Assembly: GCA_903813345.2 (NCBI GenBank)
Contig: CAIIXF020000007.1
Span: forward strand, 8,313,730-8,377,729
Direction of reading: 5' to 3'
DNA: 64,000 nucleotides
Source of the DNA: Owenia fusiformis
Taxonomy: Eukaryota > Annelida > Polychaeta > Sabellida > Oweniidae
Shown: one piece after another, positions 1-12,422 of the stretch
Layout of the letters: the number at the start of each line of letters is the position of its first letter
Position numbering within the stretch: the stretch's first letter is position 1
Position numbers and translations under genes: made by a program
The notes under the pieces: generated by a model
What the model saw: only the letters and a program-made list of their open reading frames with translations
Told to the model about the DNA's origin: nothing
Database searches by the model: none

Positions 1-2570
1 ATCTACGAGGTAATAATGATATCTGCATAATAGAGCGAAGCAAATGAGTGCATATACTAATAATATCACTGAGTATATTAAAATGACTTTCTCAAAAAAT
101 CATAGGATGTTCTTTTTATCCTACACTTACTAGTAGCGCACTAAATGTATATCATTGAAGTATATCATTGTTAGCTGACAAACGTGTAGAATATTTTTAC
201 CACTCACAGAGTTATGCTATGTTTGTCTAAGTACAATTTTTTTTGGGCGGGGGACTTCAAACATTGAAAATGGGTAATGGTACTAAAACAGATTTTTCTC
301 TTAAAGTGCCCGATAAAGTATAAAATGCGCATGCGTCCAGGTGTTGATAAACTATAAATAGCGAAAACCCAGGATTTGTCACCACAAGGTAAACCAGGAC
401 GTGTTGAGAGAACAGCTAGTGTTGATATTGAATTTATATGTAGCCAGATAAGTTTCCTTATTGAAATTACATATGGTTATTAGCAATACTTTGTAGGTGC
501 TAAATAATAAAATATTTAGAGTATATATGAGAGAAATTGGTCATTTCGAACCTGTTGAAAAGTTTGTGGCTCTCGGCTACACCTGGGAATTTACTTCCAT
601 GAGTACACACATAAATGTGGGGTTCCCCAAGAGGTACGCGACAAGGTGACCTGGCATCAAATGTGCGACTAAATGCTACTATCGAGAAGATAAAATAACG
701 AATACGACAATAAGTTATTGCATGTGACAATTCCGAGCCTTCATCTCACTGAAGTATTTTGAAGTGAAAATAGGATTTTTGTTTTCATACATGGATTCAG
801 ATGAACGTAACTTTATTCTGACAACTAATCAAAACTGAACAAAATTGATTGTACGTAACAGACAATTTATTGTTTTACAATGTTTTGATTGGCTAAACGA
901 ATGAAACCAACAAATTATGACATGTAATATGACAATTTTGAAATGTAAAATTAAAAGTGACAAACACAACCTCCCTATCCACTCTTTGGGAGCCCTAGTA
1001 AATTAGTAATATGTACATGCAGCAGTGGTAGTGTGCAGCTTATTATCACACTACGCTTTGTATTCTAAAGCCTGTTGTTTGTAATAACACTGTTCACTCA
1101 ACGTATGTTTTGTGTGTGGGCAGTCAACGATAATCATTGTTTTATCCCGGTTATATGACCTCGGCAGTTATAACAAAACCGTACTAAACGAAAAAACGCA
1201 AATAAGAGAAAGCTTTCACACACATATAAAAAATGAACTAGTCTAATCCGCCAGTATAAACTCTGTGCTATACGTAGCCGGGTCAGGCGCACACTTTAAA
1301 GTAAATAGAGTTACTTGCTGACCTTTTCAAATGTTTACGATAATTAAATTGTTTGTCAGATGACCAAATTTCAAGAATATTCCTTCATCACTCATAGAGT
1401 TATTTCATGTTTTGTCTCGGGTACAATTTATTTTGAGACACCCTGTAAATAGAGATCATGGGAACTTAATGATCATCTTTATATGCCATATACTGAACTT
1501 AAGAAATTATTCCCAAGGCGCTGTTCTATTTTGAATAGGAAATCCTTTTGATGAATTTGATAAATTAATCCATTTGAAGTACTTGCTGAACCTACAATTA
1601 ACAAACCATGCAAGCCAAACAATCGTTTGCTTCATCTTATTTCTAGCAGGTGGGACATCAAAGAGGAAAATTGAAAATAAAAAATAAATATTTCTATCAA
1701 AATCAATTCAATTTCCTTAATATAAGAGCTTTACAAATGTGTAAAAAATCAATCATTTACTATTCGCAAAAACAAATATTTCTACACAAATATCATGCTC
1801 TAACTAAATGAATAAGGAGGAAATATCTTGTACGAACTAGGATTTACTGAGCACATACACTACTTGCAAGTCAAGTCATGTCATCAAATCACTATTTTAG
1901 AGCATAAAAGCATTTTTGTTAATGTTGCTATGGTAACATAACTACGCAAATGACTCCTCAAATTATCCAGCAGTAACTCAGGAAACCATTTTTCTGACCA
2001 AAGTGCCCTCAAGAATGACGCAATTCCAAGTTGGAATACGCAATTTCAAAAACTAATATCGGATGAGTACAGTCAACATACACTCAAGTATATCGTGGGA
2101 ACAGCCTATTGGGAAGTAAATGGTAAATCACTTTTATCGATTTTTACTTCTGGGTTAATATTGACCTGTTTTTATTGGGTACACACTCCTTCAGAGTAAG
2201 CAAGGTCAGGTCAGTTCCATGAAACCCTAAAAGGCGTCACTAATATCTGCGCAATGTTATCTTTATACGATCCAATGTTGGCAAAGCACCAAAAAGGTTA
2301 TGCCGATCTTGGTTTCAATGTTAATGGATCGTTTATATACCGTGATAAAACTCAAGGACTGAAATATAGACTTTTATCGTTTTTATAACTTTGTGGTAAA
2401 ATCGTTTATATCCCCTTTGCTGAGAGAGTATTAAATGCTAAGCTATTGAATAGACAACTGAACATATTGAAAATGAAGATCATCCAATCGAAAGGACAAA
2501 TGGTAAGAATACATATACTATCAAATGATTAAAAAAGAGAATATTAAAAAACAAATAAGAAAACCGAACA
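1..2570. other. AT-rich noncoding DNA with one diverged direct repeat
   Basis: No credible coding region was seen. A stretch at about 165-245 is repeated in diverged form at about 1345-1440. Both contain a TGACA/TGTCAG start, an ACTCAYAGAGTTAT block and a TACAATTT run near the end. The second copy ends in GAGACACCCTG, which resembles one end of a DNA transposon, but no partner end was found. Apart from this, only simple AT-rich sequence is visible. Confidence 0.5.
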
Positions 2571-2574
2571 ATGG

Positions 2575-3285
2575 AAAGAACAGGCCCAATATAACTGACC
2601 AATGAAAGAAGGGTTCACTAAATATAACTGTCAAATTGAAGGAGAAGTTGATCCAATATAACTGATCAATTTATAGAATAAATAAATGTCCAAATACAAC
2701 TAACCAATGAAAGAAGGGTTCACTATTCACTAAAGAATAGTTGTCCTCGTATAACTGACCAATGAAAGAATAGTCGTCCAAATATTACTGACCAATTGAA
2801 AAAGAAGCTGACCAATGAAAGAACAGTTCACTAGATACGACTGACCAATTCAAGGAGAAGTTGACCTTATATACATGACCTATGAAATTATACCGATAGA
2901 ACAGGGACCCAAATATAACTGACTGATTAATAGAAAAGTTGATCCAATATAACTGACCAATGAAAAACAGTCTACCAAATGAAATTGACCAACTGAAAGA
3001 ACAGTTCACTAGATATAACTGTCCGATTAAAGAAGTTGACCCAATATAACTGACCAATTAAAAGAACAGTTGACCCAATATAACTGACCAATTAAAAGAA
3101 CAGCTGACCCAATATAAATGACCAATCAAAAGCATAACAGTTTCCAAATATGTCTGACCAATAAAAAAAAGTTCAACAAATACTGACCAATTGAATGAAT
3201 AGGTGACACATTGAAACTGACCAATGGGAAGAGTAGTTAACCTTATAAAACTGACCAATTGAAAAGGATAAAATTCAAATAGGAC
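2575..3285. repeat. Degenerate minisatellite, ~34 bp unit
   Basis: The sequence is built from diverged units carrying AACTGACCAATTRAAAGA followed by ACAGTTGACCCAATAT. Adjacent units near 3066 and 3100 are exactly 34 bp apart. Outlying remnants (AACTGACCAA, GACCAATG) reach about 3970. The apparent minus-strand reading frames through it are simply open because of the repeat, so I do not call a protein. Confidence 0.85.
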
Positions 3286-3520
3286 TAACAATACTTGCTC
3301 AAGCAATTGATGATTTGCGATCACCGAATGGATTCTGTCTTTTAGTGACGTCACAATTAGGTCACCCAGCTTTAGATGCTTGATTTTGAGAGATTATCTT
3401 CTATATTTCGTGCTTTATTGATTTATTTTTCACGAAAGCGTTCTATTTGACTAGATCAACATTTATGCTAAGCACATACCAAGTCTAAGGTCTTACTGAC
3501 ATGATTTAGATAGCGGTTTA

Positions 3521-3553
3521 GCGCCCCCCGATTTTGACAAAAACGGGGGGCGC
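3521..3553. repeat. GC-rich perfect hairpin in AT-rich DNA
   Basis: A GCGCCCCCCG arm is followed by a short AT loop and a CGGGGGGCGC arm, with the stem extending into TTTT/AAAA. It looks like two transposon ends brought together, or a very small foldback. From here to about 4490 I see nothing else apart from weak echoes of the 34 bp repeat. Confidence 0.6.
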
Positions 3554-4492
3554 TTATAGGCATCGATGTTTAGTATGAATTTCACCCAAACTTCGCATAT
3601 ATATAGACATACTCATGATCTAGTCAAATCGGCATACCTGGTAAATATCCGACCCATGGTTTTTATATAAGAAACGACAATATTTTTAGCTCAAAACTGC
3701 CACGTGTCCGCCATTTCGTGATTCCATCATGTCTAATATCATTTCTATATGACGTCATACCAATAAGACGAAATACGTGACAACAGTATCCATAAACAAA
3801 ACTCCTGAATTCTGATCGCAAAAGGTCAATTGAAATGACAACTGACCAAACACAGATGACCTTCTGAAAAGAAAGCTATCTAATTCAAAGGTTGGACAAT
3901 ATATTGAAAAATAAATGATAAACTGAAACGACATATCAACATTTGAGAGAATAAGACCAATGATCTACCAAGTCGCCAACTACATTCTGTACAGTATAAT
4001 TCTTTCATTTCATGAAATAGCTTGGTACTAGGTCAGAGTAACCGACATATACATGAACAACCTATAAATGAATAAGCACTTCAGGGCATTCCAATTTACA
4101 TCTGTGTTAATTAGACTTATACATTTCAAAGTGATTTATTTCCTCAAAATTAAATTAATCAACGGAAATCACTGAATCAAACGCATTAATAAATCTGGTT
4201 TTCACGAGTCTTTTGATCTTACAATAATCATTGTGGGTTGTGGGATTATTGATCCTTGGCCGATGTTATTGAAGCATCCTGTTCAGCAACACACCTAAAC
4301 CACAGCAGTTGGTGGGATGAAAGCAACTTAATGTGTTTTGCTATGCATATGGATGGAAACCATTGAATAGGTCCAGATGTTTATATTGTTTACATTGTGT
4401 GATATCCTAATTTTCTTATTTTAGATTTAGGGTCTCGTTTAAAAAGCAAAAAAAACTACAAGGAGTTGTGTCCAAATGACATCAGTTATATA

Positions 4493-4637
4493 ACAAGGCA
4501 TTGACATGCAAAATGTCACCACCTACCATTTATTACAGATGCCAAACGGTGAACACCAGCCACCAAATACCATTCACAAAAAAAGTTAGATACCACATGT
4601 ATAACAATATGTTACCACTAATGGTGGTGACAAAAAC
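4493..4637 (+). mobile_element. Hairpin-ended MITE (ACAAGG family), copy 1
   Basis: It starts ACAAGGCATTGACATGC, continues with AAAATGTCACCACC and TTATTACAGATGCCAAAC, has a CCA-rich simple middle, and ends with a ATGTTACCACTAATGGTGG-type hairpin followed by GACAAAAA. At least six relatives occur in this window with the same order of blocks. It has no coding capacity. I see no clear target-site duplication. Confidence 0.75.
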
Positions 4638-4661
4638 TTATTTCATTAAGTTAAATTGCCC

Positions 4662-4681
4662 TCTTCCCCCCCCCCCCCCCC
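4662..4681. repeat. Poly-C tract
   Basis: An uninterrupted run of C residues. Similar G/C homopolymers occur near 21917, 29161, 57770, 59359 and 62646. From here to 5603 nothing further was recognised. Confidence 0.9.
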
Positions 4682-5611
4682 GTAAGCCCTAAAATCTTTA
4701 AAAGTCCAAATACACCGGAACCTCAGTGAAGAGCATAAGTAAAATATAATAAACATTGCATCAACTTTGATCCAAGAACCTTCCGAAAGAAAGAACACTC
4801 TTAAATTTGAGAAGAGGAAGATAACCAACATATTAATATTCCAGAGAATAATAATAAATGTAGTAAAGGAAACTTTTTTGGGGAAAAAAAACAATACAAA
4901 AAGACTACAGAAACTTGATTTTACAACATTGTGTGATTTCGTCATCTGTTTTGGTTACAACAAAAACAATGAACACCTGATCAACAAGTCACATGACTTA
5001 CTAAAAGATCACACGATTCATCGCATAAGTCATTGGTACTGGTAGTAACAACTAAAGGTAACTTGTAAGTATATTTTGCTGATAACAAAGTACATTTACA
5101 GTTTTTGCCCAAAATTAAATTTGCAGATTTTACCCGAAATCACCAAATTCAAGCATAATGCAGAAACACTAATTTTGCCAAATGCAATCCTTCTGTCTGT
5201 CACCATTAGCTTAAATTGAATTTTTTTCAAGTAAATTTTCATGCTAATCGAAATTCATTTCAAAAGCAAAGTCTACATTGATTTCTTGTGATCCTGGGGC
5301 ATGAATCAGTATAAAAGGTGCAGTCTTACGTATTGGTGAGTGGTATACCCCCTCAAACTCTAATATTGTAACAATAAGTGGGTTCCAGAGGTTCACCACA
5401 TAACATGGTGACATGGAATCAATCTGCTTAGGGGCATGGCATGGATTCTATAAGAAACAACATTTTTCATTCTTCAAGCCAGAGTTTTCCCCTGACTTTT
5501 TTTAACTATATGTATTAGATATATGTTTAACTTGTTTCGAAAACAGATTTCATTTTCTAGTCTTTTTTGGACAAAATATACTAATCATGGCAGGATAACA
5601 CAGGTATGAAC

Positions 5612-5931
5612 TAGGGGTCCCGCAATTGCTCGGATTTGCTCGAGCGCTCGAGCAATACGCCACGACTGTATCTACCCAAGTACCCATTGTCCCGTTTCCA
5701 TTTTGTTATCCGCCTAGCGAACTCCGGCGTAGAATGTATTTCCGGTTTCCGGTAAAAAATGGAGAAAAAGAAAGAAATTCAAATTTCTCGAGAACGTAGT
5801 AGAAAGTCCAAAGTTTGGGATTATTTCGGTCATCCTCTTCAAGAAACATTGCTCGTATCGTTTGTATCGTATCGTGAGGTAAATATCGTTGCTCGTATCA
5901 AAATTGAAGATACTGTATCGTGGGACCCCTA
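5612..5931. mobile_element. hAT-like non-autonomous element, 320 bp
   Basis: Terminal inverted repeats TAGGGGTCCCGC and GTGGGACCCCTA are flanked by the perfect 8 bp duplication GTATGAAC (5604-5611 and 5932-5939). An 8 bp duplication with these ends is typical of the hAT superfamily. The interior carries GCTCGAGC-type palindromes and ATCGTATCG repeats. No transposase is present. Confidence 0.85.
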
Positions 5932-5982
5932 GTATGAACCATCCAGTTACAATGACTTTAGCAATAATATTGTTTTGTTTTT

Positions 5983-6504
5983 ACGAGGTCTCCTCTGCCG
6001 AAGGCAGCGCAAAGTAGGAGCGTAGCGACTACTTTGCAGGAGACCTCGAACCATTGATCACGTTTGCTCCTGTAATTATTCACTTCTTCACCTCTTTAAA
6101 ATGTGATTTCAATCAGTTGATCAAATATTAATATCTATAAGAAAAAATACTGACTCATTATCATATTTTTAAAAGTCTTTCAAATAAAGTGAAATGAAGC
6201 ATAAATCAGCTAAAATTATGCAATGTCGTAAAATGGCGTGACTGGAATATGATGCAATCACCTGTGACGTCAGACACGTATTGCCGCATCAACAACTAAA
6301 CAAACAATTAATATAGACTTCACTGATTGGTTTAAAGATCTTTCGCATCATTTGTGACGTCATAAACATGTTACCCAACCAACAACTAAACAAATAACAA
6401 ATAGGCATATAGGTTCGTTCAGTACAACGCTCTTGAATCAGTTATAAACAGGATAATCAACAGATATATGAGAGGGTCAGGCATTTTTTTGACTTGGAGA
6501 CCTC
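5983..6504. mobile_element. Probable foldback/TIR element with CGAGGTCTCC ends
   Basis: CGAGGTCTCC at the left is matched by GGAGACCTCG at about 6495, and a third inverted copy at about 6040 makes a strong hairpin with the left end around an AAAGTAGGAGCG core. The interior is AT-rich and noncoding and contains two TGTGACGTCA-like motifs. I could not find a target-site duplication, so the right border is uncertain. Confidence 0.5.
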
Positions 6505-7366
6505 GACTCGAGGAGTTTGCTGCATTTTCTTGTTGAATATTGTATTGTTTTTGAATAAAATGAGAAATGAAAAAAAAAAACAGTGACTTTAGCAAGGGAT
6601 ATAACCTCTTGGATAGCACCTGTATATTTTGTATATATGAAGTCATAATAATGTTGAGATGTTGGGAGTATTTCCTGCTCTTCTGTTACATTGTCAAATC
6701 ATGGTACCACTGAGACAAGGCAGAGGGTGTTCTGGCTTTAGTAAGGGACTATAATCTCTCCGACTTCTTTAGAATACTAAATAAATCACACATATACATT
6801 CCAGCACTACATTTCTATTCTAATCTCCCAAGAGAATTACATTTGTGATTGACCAAATTAAACTGATGCTGTAGTTTACGCCCGAAGTATTAATATCGAG
6901 ATTGCAGCATTTCTTCCGTTAGCATTGATATCATTCCAAGAATGTAGATTAAAAGAATCTTTGATGGCCTTTGATCTGGAAACTTGCCATAGAATACAGT
7001 AGCATTTGGCAAGCTGCTCTATGGAATCTTGATTTGTTTACTACATGAAAACTGACTTTTGGACATTCTGTAATATTCAGTTTCTTCAACCTGAGAGTCA
7101 TATACTGGGAGAATATATTGGTAGATACAGGGTTTATCCCCTTTATTCCTTTCAATGGACTGCAGGGACTGATATGAGGGAGATATACATATTTCCCTTG
7201 GGACAAACACTGATCTAAAACATTCTCCTATATAACACATCACACCTTCTAAGATACTTCTACATACCTTCATAAAAAATGTTTGGAGTGATCTTTATGA
7301 AAATATTTTTGAAAATGGAAGAGCCGACCCAACATTCTTTATCCATCCCCCTGGACATATTATACA
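6505..7366. other. Noncoding stretch
   Basis: No gene was recognised. The segment at about 7125-7215 (GGTTTATCCC ... GGGAGATATACATA ... CCCTTGGGACAAAC) resembles 8365-8425 and the palindromic element at 31.3 kb, so it is probably a decayed foldback copy. Confidence 0.4.
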
Positions 7367-7560
7367 ACATTCTCCTCGGGATTTTTTTCTCAAATGGGTG
7401 CAAAATTCTCATTTTCACAATTCAGGTCAAAATATGCCAATTTTTCATGATTTTTCTCATTTTCAAGTAGGTGCAAACAGATCTTCAGGAAGGTGCAAGT
7501 CTGTTTTAAAATTCAAGGTGGGTGCTGTGCCCACTTGCTTTAATGCTGGTGAGATCACTT
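7367..7560 (+). repeat. Interspersed ~195 bp repeat ('GTGGGTGC' family), copy 1
   Basis: It begins ACATTCTCCTCGGG, has a GGTGCAAAATTCTCATTTTC block and several GGTGGGTGC-like phrases, and ends CCCACTTGCTTTAATGCTGG plus TGAGATCACT. Three other copies are at 13227-13362, 37221-37431 (reverse) and 37685-38704. The reading frames over it are incidental. Confidence 0.75.
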
Positions 7561-7929
7561 ATATATTCCCTATATACAGCAATTCCAAAATCCAAGAAAT
7601 TGACAAATGACTGAGTAAGTGATGAATGATTTATAAAATTGCATAGGATATTTTAAGACCAGAGTTAGAGACAGCCACTCAAATGTAGAGATATTTAAAC
7701 TCTCAAAGGAGATTTCAACCTAAGTGAATTTTCCGCTTTCTATTATTACAATACTTGACATTATCGCTCTCAATAAGTCAAAGTCAAGACCAATCTGAAT
7801 ATGCGGATAACAGATTTCATCAAAACATTCATGTTTACTTTATCCCCATAATATTCTTAATTTAAAATACTATTATTTGTTATTTAATATTCCTCCATGA
7901 TTACAAGGTCCACATACTGCTTATTCATG

Positions 7930-8440
7930 TATTCCATACCTACTGAGGTTCTAGGTACATAACGAGCGGGAATAAATAGTATATCTAGGGAACGATCACC
8001 AAGGTCCAGGACTTGGATGGATACAAGCAGTATCCATCTCAGTCCCATTCCTGAAAAGCAAACTCAATTTACGCTTTGCTAAATTCACCAAATAGAAAGT
8101 ATATTTCAAACTTATGTTTATGTTTTAACTTTTTTAAAATATCAATTCACTGATCTGCTCCAGAAAAAATTAAAACAATTAAAATTTGATTTTTAAAATT
8201 TCACCAACTTAAAAACTACCTTTTAAAACTAAGAAAAGGCATACGTTTTTGAATTTTGGAAATTAATGAGGTATAACATACCTAGAACCTCAGTAGGTAT
8301 GGGATACACCTGTTATGTACGGATGGTTTCGGTTACAGAATTTATCACTTGGGAAATAAGTGAATCTCCATCGGTCCCTCAGGAGATACACATATCTCCC
8401 TTGGGATAAACCCTGTATCCAAAACCTCCCAGTACATAAC
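7930..8440. mobile_element. Foldback element with ~30 bp inverted arms
   Basis: CCATACCTACTGAGGTTCTA at 7934 is matched by its reverse complement at 8281-8303 with flanking bases, giving arms of about 30 bp around 310 bp of AT-rich DNA. A second inverted pair (TGTTATGTAC at 8312 and GTACATAAC at 8432) lies just to the right. The block contains CCCTTGGGAT motifs shared with 7.1 and 31.3 kb. It has no coding capacity. Confidence 0.65.
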
Positions 8441-9488
8441 CCTTATGTATTCAATACTTAACCAAGGTTACTATAGAATATTTAGTGAGCGGGAAGGATA
8501 ATTATAATGAAAATTGATATTGATTTAAACAAAAGATTTCATTTGTTAGGAATTTTTAAGGTACATCCAGTGAAAATTTCATGAAAAATTATTGAGAATT
8601 GAAAAAGTTATCAGGAAAAAGGAGGTGTATGATCTGTTTTGTCCCAGCTACTATGTATCAGATTCGCTGGTGAATATTGGGTCAGATCTTTTTGATTTTT
8701 GAATACATGGATCAACATTTCGAGAAAAAAATGTTTGTATGGGAGGAATTTCAAGGCAAATTTGTAAAGTGTAAAAAAATATCTTTCAGAGAAGCTGAGA
8801 GTCAAAGTAAGTCAGCTTGCTCCAAATAATACCAGTTAACCTAGTTTTGCACCATGATATCTTGGTAGAGTACTTCATACAATTCAAAGTGTTAGACACT
8901 AAAAGTCTTACTACCCTTTTACAAAGATAAAGATAGATAATGTTACAGTTTTGATGCAGGTGATATCTCAATGACCCTAAAAGTAGCTAGCATGGCTGTT
9001 ATACATGGAAGTTTGAATATTGAATTAAGGAATAAATCTGTAATTCTGATTGGGCAGTGAATTTGATCAACGATATCTGATTGGATGAGACTAAATCAAA
9101 GATTTATCTCTTGATTGAAGAGTGTAGTTAAATTTCAAACATGTGAAATTGACTTGAGAAAAGGGTATGGAGTATTATTTGTTATTTCACTTCTGTTTAG
9201 AGTATATCTAAACCTCCCCTAACACCTATAAATGGTTCATGGCTTAGATTAAAAACATGATTACCACAATTTGACATATTGGCATTCATCCCATTGCCCA
9301 AGAGGCAACCAGTTTACCCAAGTCCAGTGCCACAAGTGCAAATTGATTGATAATGGCACTGAGGCAACTGATAATTTTGAACCCAACTCTTGTAGCTAAC
9401 AAGAGTATGACTTGCATTTTATCTATTGATCTCGGTGAATTTTTGTCAGTTCACACATACAGAAAGGTATTTTTGTTGCATTATCTTC
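8441..9488. other. Noncoding stretch, nothing recognised
   Basis: AT-rich sequence with no homology to a family I know, no long repeat and no credible exon. Confidence 0.4.
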
Positions 9489-9830
9489 CAGGGGCGAATC
9501 CAGGATTTCAGGTAAGGGGATGCACCTAGACTGTTGAATTGAAGGCCAGTGAGCTAAGGAGGCCAGAGGAATTAAAAATGAAGAATTTGAATGTCATTTT
9601 TTGTAATCTCAGCATTTCTGAACATTTTGGAATGTACCCAAAATTTAAAAAATAATATATTCTGTACACATAATTCATTTACAATCTAAGAATAAAAATA
9701 ATAATCCACATTTTAGTATAATATTCTGTACATTAATTGCTGTACATTAAGTCTAAATAATTGTCTATACAGGATTTTAAGGTGGGGTGGGGGGGTTACA
9801 TCCAGCGAGCACCCTCTGTATCCGCTCCTG
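9489..9830. mobile_element. Decayed hAT-like element (candidate)
   Basis: The left end CAGGGGCGAATCCAGGATT and the right end GTATCCGCTCCTG are imperfect inverted repeats of the CAGGGGCGGATCC type common in hAT elements. No matching 8 bp duplication is visible, so it is either old or mis-bounded. It contains a G-rich run near 9790. Confidence 0.4.
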
Positions 9831-10684
9831 GCTACAAGCAAGATGTTTTCATTAACAAATATATCATCACATCATTCTGTTCTCTTTTTAACAATATAAT
9901 CAACGTAAAACAACATATTCTAACTATTCCTCAATTCTAGAATCGGATAAATTAAGACACTATGTCTCAGGATCTTTTGGATATAAAAAAAATACCATGT
10001 GGAGAATATATTAATATTTACGAAAACGGCAGTTGTTTTGAATTAAGTTGCCATATTGAAAATTCCTTTGGAAGTGATGGTCCTATTGTTGCTATTAGAA
10101 ATCAGCTCAGAAATTTGAGTAATGGAAATTACATTTTTTGCAAAACAGTTGGTCATTTGAATTGAGTAGCCATATGGAAATTTCAATATTTTCAGAGGTC
10201 CTCTATGAGATATCAGTCTTTAGGGTTTGAACTAAACCTTATCTATATGAACAAGTTGTATAGTAGGTAAGGGGAGGGGGAGGGTTCCAGGGTCTTCAAG
10301 CAATACAACACTAAATCTTATAAATTGGTGTAAGGGTGATTGCCTAAATGGGCAGATGGGCGGATCATTAGACAGCTTCTCTATATCCTTATTTGAAATT
10401 CATTGAATGGGATACTGAAAACTATAAAGGAGATATCGCCTTTGTGGAGATATGACTAAATATTAAAAAGTTTGCACCTTTGAACAAAAACTAATCAGTA
10501 TATGTTATTCCGTTGCACATGTGTAATATAGAACACAACAGAATGTCATAAACCTTATGATTAGAAATGTAATGTTATATGTTACATGCTAGTTTTTAAT
10601 CGATATATGAGATAGGCGTATATCTAATTACTCATTTCTGATCCATATTAAGAATAACTCCATTGCTTCCATTTCCATTCTGAT
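9831..10684. other. Noncoding stretch, nothing recognised
   Basis: A 67-codon open frame at 9962-10165 has no recognisable domain, no splice context I would trust and no repeat relationship. I do not call it a gene. Confidence 0.4.
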
Positions 10685-10688
10685 TTAA

Positions 10689-10956
10689 CCTCTTGAGTAC
10701 CTGGATTGACAAGATTTCTCGTCACCTCAGAAATGACCTTGAAACCCAGAATGACAAGAGAATCCGTCACAAAACTTTTCACTAAGATTTCATCCAATTT
10801 ACTCAAAAATTGTTTTATTCTAAAATGTGTAGAAATGATCTCTGCAGTCTAATTCTACTAAATCCAGCATCTTAAAGTTTTGTAGTACTTGTAATAATGT
10901 AGTAAAATGTCAAAAAGTAAAAGAAGTAGGAGGGATTAAGAGACAAGTCAAGAGTA
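10689..10956 (+). mobile_element. TTAA-type (piggyBac-like) MITE, copy 1
   Basis: The left end is TTAA followed by CCTCTTGAGTACC. The right end is weak (TCAAGAGTAA). The interior, including GACAAGATTTCTCGTCA and a block shared with 29.6 kb in reverse orientation, identifies it as the family at 20275-20567 and 29527-29798. TTAA targets and CCYTTTGA-like tips are characteristic of piggyBac-related MITEs. The right border is approximate. Confidence 0.6.
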
Positions 10957-11086
10957 AGTTTCTAAAAAATTGTCAGAAATTAAAAAAAAGTCATCATTCC
11001 ATGTCATTTCTATTTTCTTAAAAGCAAATGAGTTATATTCATGATAATCCATAGATTTCTTCGGTTATCTGGCAAAACATTTTAAA

Positions 11087-11202
11087 ACAATGCATTAACC
11101 TGTCATTTATTACAGATGTCCAATGCAAAACACCAAATGCCAAACATCAACCGCCCGAATACTGTCTACAAAATGTCAACACTTATGGGGAAGACATAAA
11201 AA
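11087..11202 (+). mobile_element. ACAAGG-family hairpin MITE, copy 2 (diverged)
   Basis: ACAATGCATTAAC joins directly to CTGTCATTTATTACAGATG, a CCAAA-rich middle, CTACAAAATGTCAACACTT and the GACATAAAAA end. It has lost part of the left block compared with the other copies. Confidence 0.6.
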
Positions 11203-11613
11203 TGAACATCCCTATTTTCAATTCTAATTAATTTTGATATTTTTCCATCTTTCCATTCTTTCTGTAATGACTTTTCTATCAGATACCACAATTATTTTTA
11301 GGGATTCTAAAGAAAACATAAGCATGCTTCTTGAGAGGATTGCCTCTAACATGCTTTATCACTTCCACTAACCATACAAAAAATAAAAGAACAATATACT
11401 TGAACCCAAGTATGTATAGCTCTAAGATCATAACCTATCATCTCACCACTTCCACTTCACTTCTTTGAGAGTACATAACCCTGAATATTCATATCAGCTA
11501 CTGACACATTACCCTCTTAATAACACAGAGGATTTTACAGTTTGATGCTATGATCTCAACAATGTCAAATGGATCATTTGTGGGGTTTTCTTCAATTGTG
11601 AAGTAAATTATAG

Positions 11614-11704
11614 ACAAGGCATTAACATGCAAAATGTCACCACCTGCCATTTGTTACAGATGCCAAACCATGTTACAGACACCATACACCAGCCACAAAA
11701 AATG
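11614..11704 (+). mobile_element. ACAAGG-family hairpin MITE, copy 3 (right end missing)
   Basis: ACAAGGCATTAACATGC, AAAATGTCACCACC and TTGTTACAGATGCC are well kept. After the CAGCCACAAAAAATG block the expected hairpin and GACATAAAA end are absent. Confidence 0.7.
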
Positions 11705-11977
11705 AAGTATCATGATTTTCTGGATATACATGTTTTCTGATAAGATAAAAGCTTGATCAAAGATTTTTTAATTTAAAGAGGGTGAAAGGTGAAAGGTCTT
11801 GCAAAAGAGGGTAGGTGTACTTTATTGAAATAGACAACTATGTGCTATCAAAAAGGCACTTGAAAATGCCTGGGAACTGTAATGATCCAAGATTGTCTTA
11901 GGATGAGCAATGCCAAATGTAGTATAACAAACCACACTCCAGGCCCCCACCTCGTTATAGTCTTTTTTTACAAAATG

Positions 11978-12422
11978 GATGAACTTCTATTAGAGAAAAT
12001 TTGTATGATTTTTTATTTATATCATTGCCTCACCAACATTTTCATTTTTCATTTTCACCAACAAAGAGGTTGATTTTGATCAAAATATCTTACCCATATT
12101 TTTAATAGTAACATCCGGTTACTGAAAAGCAAGTCTGTCATAGGAAAATATATCCAGCAACTCCAATAATCGAAAATTCCCTCAATTCAGGATGTTATCT
12201 TTTGAATTTCATAACATCTAGGTAACATTGTGTTAACATCCTGCGAGGGGTTTCTTAATAGATTATTGGAGCCCTTGGATGAATATACCCATGACAGATT
12301 CACTTTTCAGTAACTTGATGTTACTATTACAAGTATATACAGGTAAAATATTGGATACAAATCAACCTCCTTGTTGGTGAAAATGATGAAGATAAAATTT
12401 CCTCCAATTAAAGTTCATCAAT
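11978..12422. mobile_element. Foldback element with ~150-190 bp diverged arms
   Basis: The left arm (about 11978-12170, with TTTCACCAACAAAGAGGTTG, TAATAGTAACATCC, TTACTGAAAAG and CTCCAATAATC) is matched in inverted order by the right arm (about 12260-12422). The arms differ at many positions, so the insertion is not recent. The spacer is ~90 bp. No coding potential is visible. Confidence 0.75.

Noticed and set aside
4646-5045. Overlapping 92- and 99-residue frames on opposite strands
   Set aside because: AT-rich and poly-C driven, with no domain and no exon signals.
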